Source of the DNA: CAYFZR01 sp046760505 [NCBI: Candidatus Hydrothermarchaeota archaeon]
GTDB lineage: Archaea; CAYFZR01
NCBI GenBank assembly: GCA_046760505.1
Contig: JBHIEG010000002.1
Coordinates: 43,030-107,029, forward strand
Direction of reading: 5' to 3'
Length of the DNA stretch: 64,000 nucleotides
In this document: positions 27,904 to 34,707 of the stretch, piece by piece
Numbering within the stretch: the stretch's first letter is position 1
Layout: every line of letters begins with the position of its first letter
Notes under the pieces: model-generated
Told to the model about the DNA's origin: nothing
Database searches by the model: none
What the model saw: the letters and a program-made list of their open reading frames with translations, nothing else
Translations under genes and position numbers: made by a program

Positions 27904-28825
27904 AGGTGTGAACTCCTTTTACGTAATATGAGATAAGGAATGTAAAAATCAAAGAAATGTAACAAAATATTGCAACGCCTGCGATTACTTTTTTGTTCCT
28001 GTTTGTCAATCGAAGATGTAAGTAACCAGTGTAGAATAACCATAGCATTATGGAAGCGTTTATTTTTGGAGAAAACCACCATTTTTCGTCTTTCCATGCT
28101 TCAATTGCCCATGGATAACCAATTAGTAATCCTATGGTTAGCAAAAAATATCCAAACTTCGCGTAAGAAATCGCTGTCTGATCTCCTTTATCTTTAATCA
28201 ATACCAGGCCAGACATGGAAAAATTCAAAAAAAGCGATCCATAAGAAGCAAATAACAAAGGTGGATGTATCCACATGTAGGATGAGTTGTAATAGTAGAT
28301 CGCCTTTGAATAAAGGCGGGAATACGCATAGAATATTGTCTGATAATCGTAGTAAGCAGCATGAGAAGATTGAATAACCCAACCGTACAACTCTTTAGAA
28401 AAATTTGGAAGTGGTTCCAGAAATGGATTTGAGTATATGCATACGATCAATGTAAAAATCGCTATTGGAATGCTAGCTGCAATTTTTTCTTCTCTTTTAA
28501 TTGGAATCGAGAGTAAGACTGCGATAAAACACCAAAAGTACAATTTTTCGTTTTCAATCCATAGAGGAATCTTAAATCTAAAGTAAAAGTCGGAATAAGG
28601 ATTTTTAATTATCAACTGGGATATTTTATAGTGAAAGAATGCCAAGAAGATGAATCCGAGTAAAAAAAGAGAAGCATGTATGTATAGCGGTATTTCCGAC
28701 TTAGATTTTTTTAAAGAAAAGAAAATAAGAGAAAATGAGGACAAAATAAGTAAAGGAGTTAAAATTTCTCCAAAACCTATGGTTAGATCAAGGATCTCCA
28801 TGTAATTAGCCCATAGTGTAGACAT
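27896..28825 (-). CDS. ccmF: CcmF/CcsA-type cytochrome c heme lyase subunit
   Basis: A 309-residue protein with about eight to nine membrane segments. It aligns with the central part of CcmF: NPFLEPLPN, then MWIHPPLLFASYGSL (heme-binding His), then WAIEAWKDEKWWFSPKINAS in the place of the tryptophan-rich WWD segment that presents heme, then LHLRL. The WWD motif is divergent, with SPK for WDP. The role is to deliver heme to CxxCH motifs outside the membrane, which fits the three multiheme cytochrome genes 3-5 kb away. The rest of the Ccm machinery (ABCE) is not in the window. Confidence 0.78.
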   Translation of the reverse strand: MSTLWANYMEILDLTIGFGEILTPLLILSSFSLIFFSLKKSKSEIPLYIHASLFLLGFIFLAFFHYKISQLIIKNPYSDFYFRFKIPLWIENEKLYFWCFIAVLLSIPIKREEKIAASIPIAIFTLIVCIYSNPFLEPLPNFSKELYGWVIQSSHAAYYDYQTIFYAYSRLYSKAIYYYNSSYMWIHPPLLFASYGSLFLNFSMSGLVLIKDKGDQTAISYAKFGYFLLTIGLLIGYPWAIEAWKDEKWWFSPKINASIMLWLFYTGYLHLRLTNRNKKVIAGVAIFCYISLIFTFLISYYVKGVHTYA

Positions 28826-28915
28826 ATCCTTACTCTGAACCTACCGACTTAAATGTTTTGATATAAAATAATTTATACTCCAAAAAACATTTTTATAAAC
28901 AAGGGCGTGCGCTAG

Positions 28916-29227
28916 ATGAAGTACGATGTTAAATGCAATAAATGTTCAACCAGATTTGTGGTTGAAAAAAATCCTAGTTGTCCAAGAAAAAAACCCAAAC
29001 ATCTGCTAGCACTCTGTCCAACATGTAACGTAACCAGAAAAACCATAGTCTCACTTTCTAAAGATAACTACGAAAATACAAGGGCTCTATCCAAATTGTT
29101 ATATATGTGTGCGTTGATTTATTTCGCATATATGATCGTAGAGATTTATTTAGTAAATGCAATAAATCTGGCAGATATATTGCTGTTGTTTGTACTCGGC
29201 ATGAGCGGATATATAACATCAAGGTGA
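28916..29227 (+). CDS. Zinc-ribbon membrane protein (paralogue A)
   Basis: A 103-residue protein: an N-terminal zinc ribbon with CNKC (8-11) and CPTC (about 34-37), then two membrane helices. It shares this plan and spacing with the protein encoded at 29954. The ribbon faces the cytoplasm if the positive-inside rule holds. Function unknown. It lies opposite the ccmF-like genes. Confidence 0.65.
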   Translation: MKYDVKCNKCSTRFVVEKNPSCPRKKPKHLLALCPTCNVTRKTIVSLSKDNYENTRALSKLLYMCALIYFAYMIVEIYLVNAINLADILLLFVLGMSGYITSR

Positions 29228-29232
29228 ATAAA

Positions 29233-29700
29233 ATGGCTATACTCGAAAGCAAAGAAGACAAGCAGTGGAGGGAATTTTTAAGCTGGATAGCAGGTAAAAA
29301 ATTTAAGGATGTGGATGGCGCATTCGAATGGCTTGGTATAGAGGCCAAGAAGTTGAATGTGGATCCTCACAAATACATGGAATTACTCGGTCTCCTAGCA
29401 AAAACAATAAGTGCTTATGATAGCGCGGAGTTGATGGGGGCCGGCTTGCCAGAGTTTTTGAAGTCATACAATAAATTGAAAGAAGAAGCAAGCGATGAAT
29501 TTCCAAATGTCATAAGAACTATATTGGTAGGACTACAAATGAGATTTGTCGGAGATGCCATCTCTGTGGGCGGTGAGAAAGGTTTCATGCGACTTTCCAT
29601 TACATTGGGCTCAAGGATGATCGAACAAATTTTGTTTGGCGATAATCAGGTAAAAGAATTTCCATGGAGAGAAATCATAGAACTTGTGAAGGAAGAGTAA
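29233..29700 (+). CDS. Hypothetical helical protein, 155 residues
   Basis: Not recognised. It is an all-helical soluble protein with no cysteines. The ATG at 29233 has AAGGTGA upstream; an in-frame start at 29107 would run through the previous gene and is rejected. It starts 5 bases after the zinc-ribbon membrane protein gene and is probably translated from the same message. Confidence 0.6.
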   Translation: MAILESKEDKQWREFLSWIAGKKFKDVDGAFEWLGIEAKKLNVDPHKYMELLGLLAKTISAYDSAELMGAGLPEFLKSYNKLKEEASDEFPNVIRTILVGLQMRFVGDAISVGGEKGFMRLSITLGSRMIEQILFGDNQVKEFPWREIIELVKEE

Positions 29701-29953
29701 TGCGGGAGTCTGATTAAAATCCAATTTCTACCACCTTGCCTAGCTCTGTTGCAAGAGATCAGTCAAAAAAAGCTTTTGATATAGAATATCCTCATCATAT
29801 GTGAAAACTTCTTAGAAATGTTTAAAAGAAGAATTTTTTAGAGTAATAAACAAGAGAATAACATGCACCATTCGCTCTTCAAAACCAGATAACATAGATT
29901 TTAAATATTATCCATGAATTTTTTAAAATTAGACTTGTAACGCAGGTGTATGT

Positions 29954-30331
29954 ATGCAAGAGGATGAAATGTGGCATGTTATGTGTAGGGTTTGCGGGAA
30001 TAAATTCTACATAAAAAAACCTGCCAGAGAGTATGAGTTCCTTCTTAATCAATGCACGACCTGTAATGCACTTAGAAGAGTTTATGTTCTGGAAAAAGGT
30101 AAGCGGCGAGTCTTAAAGTATTATTATTTCCCCCGTATCAAAAAATTGGCAAGTCACCTCTTTACCTCAGTATTTTTTTTAGTGATGCTCGGAATCATGT
30201 TCCTTGGAGGGGGTCTGGCATACTTGGCCTATACAGCTCAGTACGACTTTGGAGGCCATATAGGACTAGCAGCAATAGCCGTTGCTCTATTCTTGATCAT
30301 CGACAAAGTATATGAACTTAAATTTGGATAG
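29954..30331 (+). CDS. Zinc-ribbon membrane protein (paralogue B)
   Basis: A 125-residue protein with the same plan as that at 28916: CRVC and CTTC about 25 residues apart, a basic linker, and two membrane helices (FLVMLGIMFLGGGLAYLA and IGLAAIAVALFLIID). The linker FYIKKPAREYEFLLNQ aligns with FVVEKN...LLALCPTC of the paralogue. Function unknown. The two genes that follow also encode membrane proteins. Confidence 0.65.
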   Translation: MQEDEMWHVMCRVCGNKFYIKKPAREYEFLLNQCTTCNALRRVYVLEKGKRRVLKYYYFPRIKKLASHLFTSVFFLVMLGIMFLGGGLAYLAYTAQYDFGGHIGLAAIAVALFLIIDKVYELKFG

Positions 30332-30340
30332 TGGTAAGTC

Positions 30341-31036
30341 ATGGCTATTCCAGAAAAATTGAAAGAAGCAGATAAAATACTGTACGTTGAAATGGCATTC
30401 GGAGTGCTCCTACTTTTTTTTGCCATATACGGTATAGTTAACGCCTTTGATTATTTTGCCTCCGCATGGATGGGTCACATGGGAGACAGACTTGTTAGCA
30501 GGAGTGAAATTATTCCGTTTTGGAGAAGCGCCTTGGCTTCATGTGTGAGAATGGTTATTGTCGCCTTCATAGGAGGAGTGCTCACCGCTCACTCAGCGAT
30601 AGGTATTTTCGGAGAAGAAAGGTTATATGGACCCATTGCATCTGCGATGGAACAGATTACGTCAAAAGAGAGAAGTGGTAAGATAAAAATATCCGACGGT
30701 ATTTCTTTTATAACGGCTAAACTACACCGAAAAAACGCTCCGAGAACTGTTAATGCTTTATTAAATAAATTGCCATTATCGGTTGAGAAAGTCGAAGTGT
30801 ACAACGACAACGTTTTACTTTTAAATTTTGAACTTGATGTTGAAGGTGAAAACCAACGGATAACCATAAAAAATGGAGAAATAGGTTATATACCAGAGTT
30901 AAAACAAATTTGCATTGCAATCAATGAGGAAAGGATGATTTCCCCGGTGAATATAATCGGTAAAGTGGAAGAAGGAGATGCTTCTGCTCTACAAATAGAT
31001 AGAGGACTATCTATTAAAACATCGATGGTGGAATAA
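30341..31036 (+). CDS. Hypothetical membrane protein with soluble C-terminal domain
   Basis: A 231-residue protein. Two membrane segments lie near 15-40 and 66-86, followed by a beta-rich soluble domain of about 130 residues that contains repeated short strands (KVEVYNDNVLLLNFELDV). No motif recognised. It is ten bases after the zinc-ribbon membrane gene and seven before the next small membrane gene, so these three probably form one operon. Confidence 0.6.
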   Translation: MAIPEKLKEADKILYVEMAFGVLLLFFAIYGIVNAFDYFASAWMGHMGDRLVSRSEIIPFWRSALASCVRMVIVAFIGGVLTAHSAIGIFGEERLYGPIASAMEQITSKERSGKIKISDGISFITAKLHRKNAPRTVNALLNKLPLSVEKVEVYNDNVLLLNFELDVEGENQRITIKNGEIGYIPELKQICIAINEERMISPVNIIGKVEEGDASALQIDRGLSIKTSMVE

Positions 31037-31042
31037 TGATAG

Positions 31043-31252
31043 ATGGATAAAGACATTAGGATCTTAATAATCCTCCTCTGCATTATTATTGGTTTTTTGA
31101 TTTTAAGAGGTGTGGGATTTATACTTGCTGGCACATCTCTCATCATAATCTTTGGTTTCTCTCATCATCATTCTACCCTAACTTACATTCTTGAAGTACT
31201 CGGGATAATGTTCGTATTGTATGGAATAATAAGACTATACAGGGAGATTTGA
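31043..31252 (+). CDS. Small membrane protein, 69 residues
   Basis: Two membrane helices with a short loop containing HHHS. No family recognised. It is the last gene of the three-gene run from 29954 and overlaps the tail of the opposing signal-peptidase-like gene by 18 bases. Confidence 0.5.
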   Translation: MDKDIRILIILLCIIIGFLILRGVGFILAGTSLIIIFGFSHHHSTLTYILEVLGIMFVLYGIIRLYREI

Positions 31253-31657
31253 TAGAAAAATCTTTAATCTACCAACCTTTGGCAGTTTCACAATATGATT
31301 CTCGATGGTATAAAGTTTTCCAGATATCTTTGTGTTTTGAATTAAAAATGGACCCTTTAAACGACTTTTTCCTGAAATCGGATAGCCGACTAAATAGACC
31401 TTCCCCTTAATATCCAAGACCTCCATAATCACAGGAAAATTCATATCTACCACAACAAAATCTCCTTTTTTAATATTTATCGGACTTTCTACCAGCAGAA
31501 TGTCACCACGATTTATAATCGGGCTCAGTAAATCATTTTCTTGAATATAAAAAGGTCTTTCAGTATTTAAAGCAATTACAAACGAATTAAAAATCACAAA
31601 AACAAGCAATATGCCGGATACTATAATTTTGATAAGTAACTGTAACTCTTTGCTCAT
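31235..31657 (-). CDS. Signal-peptidase-like protein without catalytic residues
   Basis: A 140-residue protein with an N-terminal membrane helix and the S26 signal peptidase fold (PIINRGDILLVESPINIKKG matches the region after the catalytic Ser). Aligned with the active paralogues, the catalytic Ser becomes Leu (ENDLLSP in place of SDSMVP, L43), the His becomes Met (VIMEVLDI for IIHRVIKV) and the Asp of TKGD becomes Tyr (VGYP). The frame is intact, so it may be a non-catalytic partner rather than a decayed gene. It lies downstream of tetraheme cytochrome A on the same strand. Confidence 0.7.
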   Translation of the reverse strand: MSKELQLLIKIIVSGILLVFVIFNSFVIALNTERPFYIQENDLLSPIINRGDILLVESPINIKKGDFVVVDMNFPVIMEVLDIKGKVYLVGYPISGKSRLKGPFLIQNTKISGKLYTIENHIVKLPKVGRLKIFLSNLPV

Positions 31658-31676
31658 TTATACCAGCTCAGCTTTG

Positions 31677-31713
31677 TGGGGTTTTAATCTCTTTCTTATA
31701 GCCCAAAACCCCA
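31677..31713. repeat. 9-bp inverted repeat
   Basis: TGGGGTTTT (31677-31685) and AAAACCCCA (31705-31713) are perfect complements around a 19-base loop. The repeat lies 20 bases upstream of the degenerate signal-peptidase gene on the minus strand. It could be a hairpin in that message or a binding site. Confidence 0.4.
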
Positions 31714-31824
31714 AAAACGTTGCGGCTCTTTCAAGATGTGATTTCCTTAGCATGAAAAAAATTCTAAAGCGGATATAAGTATAAGATTTATCTATGGAGA
31801 TGTATCTTTTCAAAAATTTCGGAG

Positions 31825-31837
31825 GGGGCTGAGCCCC
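31825..31837 (-). terminator. Hairpin terminator after tetraheme cytochrome A
   Basis: GGGGCTGAGCCCC, a perfect 6-bp stem with a single-base centre, 14 bases beyond the cytochrome stop. On the minus strand it is followed within a few bases by AAATTTTT. It would end or stabilise the cytochrome message. Confidence 0.55.
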
Positions 31838-31851
31838 TTTTGTGCAAAGAA

Positions 31852-32511
31852 TTATGTCTTACTTGTTACTGTCCAACTGAACGACTGATTTGCTACGTAT
31901 CCACTACCCCAAGTCACAGTATCGGTTTGTGCATTGTATGTTATATTGAAGCCCATTTTATTAGTCCACGTGATTCCTACGGGTACTTGCGTATGACATG
32001 TTACACATCCCCTAGAAGTGTTACTCATCTGGTTCAGTGCGATCTTCGCATCAGAAGCCCAACCCATGCTACCGGTTGCGTTTCTTACCATAGGTCCGTG
32101 AGCACTAGAGTTAAGCCAGAGAACTCTGTTTGAGTAACCTGCTGCATCCCCTTTTATGTGACATCTCGCACAATCCGAATATGTTACATTGTGGCCGTGA
32201 ACACTTACAGAAGGATCGTAAGAGCCGGCATCCATGCCTTCAGTCGAATGGCACCACATGCAAGCAGTGTTGTTAATATTGCTAGCGTTCCAGTGGGGGA
32301 TTGTCCCGCTACCAGCAAAATCGGCCGAGGCAGCCTCCGTTGCCTCTGCTGAATGACAACTCCTACATTTTGGAATAACCCACGTGTGACTCCCTTGATA
32401 CCTTGCTAGGGTAGATGGTATTGCTACGAAGACTATTAGTACCAGCAGAGCAAGCAATAATGCAAATGCAGCTAACCTTCTCCTTGCCCTCCTCCTCATG
32501 TATTCCGCCAT
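31852..32511 (-). CDS. Surface tetraheme cytochrome c (A), possible nanowire subunit
   Basis: A 219-residue exported cytochrome. A basic N-terminus and one membrane helix (13-32) lead to a possible cleavage site around STLA. Four CxxCH motifs lie at 49-53, 84-88, 114-118 and 169-173. Non-motif histidines H42, H73, H105/H107 and H138 could be the second axial ligands. Eight N-glycosylation sequons and a beta-rich tail of 45 residues follow. Four hemes, this size and heavy sequons fit the archaeal extracellular cytochrome filament proteins, but the assignment is inference. GC content is visibly higher than in neighbours, with a strong TATA region, GAGGTGA and a hairpin terminator, suggesting high expression. 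It is a paralogue of the protein encoded at 33165. Confidence 0.85.
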   Translation of the reverse strand: MAEYMRRRARRRLAAFALLLALLVLIVFVAIPSTLARYQGSHTWVIPKCRSCHSAEATEAASADFAGSGTIPHWNASNINNTACMWCHSTEGMDAGSYDPSVSVHGHNVTYSDCARCHIKGDAAGYSNRVLWLNSSAHGPMVRNATGSMGWASDAKIALNQMSNTSRGCVTCHTQVPVGITWTNKMGFNITYNAQTDTVTWGSGYVANQSFSWTVTSKT

Positions 32512-32528
32512 GTAAGTTTCACCTCGCT

Positions 32529-32562
32529 ATATTATATATTAAAGCGATCCATATATATAATT
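32529..32562 (-). promoter_or_regulatory. Tandem TATA region of tetraheme cytochrome A
   Basis: On the minus strand AATTATATATATGG and, further on, TTTAATATATAATAT give two TATA candidates about 45 and 25 bases before the ATG. The GAGGTGA ribosome site (32519-32525) implies the upstream one is used, with a leader of about 20 bases. Confidence 0.55.
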
Positions 32563-32621
32563 TTTGATAGATATATCTACGCATTTGCTCCAAACACCGG
32601 TGATGGACGAAATATAGGTCG

Positions 32622-33161
32622 TTAACGTCTGAATAAAGATAATTTGATGATTCTTGAAAATGCCTGCAGAGATCTAAATGCATCTCTCTTCCTTTTTTCC
32701 AGATCCGGTTTGCTTAACTTGTACTTTGTAAGAAAATTACCTTTTGCGACGGATAACTTTTCCATAAGAAGATCAGGAGTCCTTAAAAGTCCTACCCACG
32801 GAATACGTTCGACAACCTTACCTTCAATAGCCTCAAATGGTATGAAACCATCATCCATAGGAACGTTGTCTCCTTTGGTTATCACACCTCCTTCTTTTAT
32901 ATTTATGATTCTGTGGGTAACAGTAGTTTTTCCTGATTTATAAACGACTATATCTCCTACGTTAAGACTTCTCTCATCAACGTCTTTGTAAACGACGATA
33001 TCTCCCATCTTTAGTGCAGGTACCATACTCTCGCTTGAAACGTATGAAAAATCGTAGAGATAAAAGACAATGAGTGTGAGGCCAATCAGCAGTAGAACAA
33101 CTGTTAAAGGGACGTACCTTCCTATAGACTTAACCTTTCTAGATAAATACCGTCGCCGCAG
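32622..33161 (-). CDS. Signal peptidase I (Sec11-type), apparent CUG start
   Basis: A 179-residue protease: a basic N-terminus (RRRYLSRKVK), one membrane helix (about 18-36), the catalytic Ser in SSESMVP (S45), His in VTHRII (H83) and Asp in TKGD (D98), then a basic helical tail of about 50 residues. The first ATG lies at the Met right after the catalytic Ser, so it cannot be the start. Upstream to the in-frame TGA the only candidate is CTG at 33161, just after GGAGAGGATGA. The gene follows tetraheme cytochrome B with no gap and may process the cytochromes. Confidence 0.8.
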   Translation of the reverse strand: MRRRYLSRKVKSIGRYVPLTVVLLLIGLTLIVFYLYDFSYVSSESMVPALKMGDIVVYKDVDERSLNVGDIVVYKSGKTTVTHRIINIKEGGVITKGDNVPMDDGFIPFEAIEGKVVERIPWVGLLRTPDLLMEKLSVAKGNFLTKYKLSKPDLEKRKRDAFRSLQAFSRIIKLSLFRR

Positions 33162-33164
33162 ATT

Positions 33165-33581
33165 TCATCCTCTCCATGTAAAGTTGACCTTTACATCGGT
33201 ATGGCATGCCATACAGCCTTCTGATCTAGTCAATTGGCTGTGTATGCTGTTGTTTAGAGATTTAGATTGGTTAGTTCCACTATGGCAATTCATGCATTCT
33301 GTCAGAGTTACGTTATGGCCAAATTGGTGACATTCTTTGCATTGAGTTTGATTTATTTCGGTAAAGTAATAATGAGGCCAGATAGATGATTTTGTTTTAT
33401 TTAATTCCTCAACAATGTCTACGTGACAAACAACACAGTTTGGACTAGATATCCATGTGTGGGAACCCATGTACCTCGATAGGGTTGTTGGCAAAAGCAA
33501 TAAGGCGATTAAAATGATTAATGAAAATGCTGCAAATATTTTAACCGTTTTCCTCAAGAATGATTTTCCCACATAGATCAC
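33165..33581 (-). CDS. Surface tetraheme cytochrome c (B)
   Basis: A 138-residue exported cytochrome, a shorter paralogue of that at 31852. The membrane helix spans about 13-32, then SRYMGSHTW (ARYQGSHTW in the paralogue). CxxCH motifs are at 49-53, 81-85, 96-100 and 123-127. The non-motif histidines H41, H70, H89 and H114 match those of the paralogue one for one, so each heme could be bis-His ligated. Six sequons are present, but the long beta-rich tail of paralogue A is missing. The GTG start overlaps the stop of the preceding cytochrome gene (GTGA). Confidence 0.85.
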   Translation of the reverse strand: MIYVGKSFLRKTVKIFAAFSLIILIALLLLPTTLSRYMGSHTWISSPNCVVCHVDIVEELNKTKSSIWPHYYFTEINQTQCKECHQFGHNVTLTECMNCHSGTNQSKSLNNSIHSQLTRSEGCMACHTDVKVNFTWRG

Positions 33582-34201
33582 CTGAGTAGGGCTATAAAAT
33601 CATGCCAGAATGATAGATCAAAAATCTTATTTATAGCATCTCTAATCGTGGGTGATTTAATTTCATATCCAACTGGGGTCTCAGGTTTAATTTCTTCTAT
33701 TTTTTCACTTTTTCCATGACATGCATCACAAGGCTTTTTATTCTCATGTATTCCATGCAAGTCCTCACCATGACATGCTATACAGTTATTCAATGGTTTG
33801 TAAATTTCCTCTTCACCACCGTGGCATCTTACGCAATCCACACTTATGTGTATCTCATGAGGATTAGACCCGTGACACCTCCAGCACAATTCTTTATTTC
33901 CGGAATGGGCTTTTTTATAATCATGACAAGCACACCTTATTCTCTCAAAACTCTTTGGAGAGTGGCACCAGTTGCAATCATGGATAGGGTTATCCAAATG
34001 AAACCAAGAAATGCCTATGTCGTATCTCTCATGACATGTCCTACAGTAAGTATCGAAGTGATCAGGATTGAAATGGGGTATCCTCTTGGAGAAATCCAAA
34101 TTGCTATGGCAAGAAAGACAGTTCCTGCCCCTAAATTCAAGTCTTGTTAAACTTGGTGCGATCAAAAGGACCATGATGATAAGAGCTACAAGTTTTTTCA
34201 T
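33578..34201 (-). CDS. Multiheme cytochrome c, seven CxxCH plus one CxCH
   Basis: A 207-residue exported cytochrome with a signal segment at 1-20. CxxCH motifs are at 28, 53, 76, 106, 123, 140 and 158. At 90-93 there is RCACH, that is CxCH, placed where an eighth heme motif would be expected. The last 40 residues carry no heme motif and end SFWHDFIALLR. The density (one motif per 20 residues) is like bacterial NrfH/CymA-type or octaheme carriers. I chose the ATG at 34201, about 30 bases after a minus-strand AGATATATG; a GTG at 34225 is less likely. It heads an operon with tetraheme cytochrome B and a signal peptidase. Confidence 0.85.
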   Translation of the reverse strand: MKKLVALIIMVLLIAPSLTRLEFRGRNCLSCHSNLDFSKRIPHFNPDHFDTYCRTCHERYDIGISWFHLDNPIHDCNWCHSPKSFERIRCACHDYKKAHSGNKELCWRCHGSNPHEIHISVDCVRCHGGEEEIYKPLNNCIACHGEDLHGIHENKKPCDACHGKSEKIEEIKPETPVGYEIKSPTIRDAINKIFDLSFWHDFIALLR

Positions 34202-34311
34202 ATAAAATAAACTATACTGAGACACGCATATATCTTACGGTGTTCTCAGTAGTTTACTGAGGCATCACCTTTTTGGTTTACAATCTCTCACTAAATATTC
34301 CAAATTAGTAT

Positions 34312-34656
34312 CTACTCTGAGATCTTTTCTTTAAATTCTCTAAGCGTATTGTTTCCCGTCTCCAACTCTTCTCTTATTATTGAAAACATTTCCATTATCA
34401 TTGCAGTTCTGCCTTCTTTGTAGTTCATCTCTACCATTTGCAAAAAATATTCGACAATGGCGATGTTTTTAACAAAAGACTCCGTAATATTTGAGTTTCT
34501 TGCCATATTCAGAAGAGAGCGGGTCATGATCAGCGTCTCTTCCAGATGGAATTCCCAGCCCTCGTCCATGTATAAAGGATCTTCTAGTTTTTTTGTAGAT
34601 TCCATTATGTTTTTAAGTGTAAGTTCCATTTTATCAATTTGGCTCTCCGAGACCAT
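34312..34656 (-). CDS. Hypothetical helical protein, 114 residues
   Basis: Not recognised. It is entirely helical and acidic, methionine-rich, without cysteines or membrane segments, and resembles a four-helix-bundle fold. An AT-rich element (TTTTAATATC) lies about 26 bases upstream, so the message may be leaderless. It sits between the cytochrome operon and the divergent XPF gene. Confidence 0.55.
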   Translation of the reverse strand: MVSESQIDKMELTLKNIMESTKKLEDPLYMDEGWEFHLEETLIMTRSLLNMARNSNITESFVKNIAIVEYFLQMVEMNYKEGRTAMIMEMFSIIREELETGNNTLREFKEKISE

Positions 34657-34707
34657 TAGGTAAAAAAGTGATGATATTAAAAGAAAAATGTTTTGGTAGT
34701 GATTAGA

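Noticed and set aside
28194-28382. Shadow frames within the ccmF-like gene
   Set aside because: Products lack motifs, while the main frame follows CcmF across its whole central region.
29107-29232. N-terminal extension of the 155-residue protein
   Set aside because: It runs through the zinc-ribbon membrane gene in another frame; ATG 29233 has AAGGTGA.
31840-32133. 97-codon plus-strand frame opposite tetraheme cytochrome A
   Set aside because: It is the antisense shadow of a gene with four CxxCH motifs; the Cys/His-rich product is just the complement of those codons.
33716-34150. 144-codon plus-strand frame opposite the multiheme cytochrome
   Set aside because: Complement of a gene with regular heme motifs; no ribosome site or TATA box of its own.
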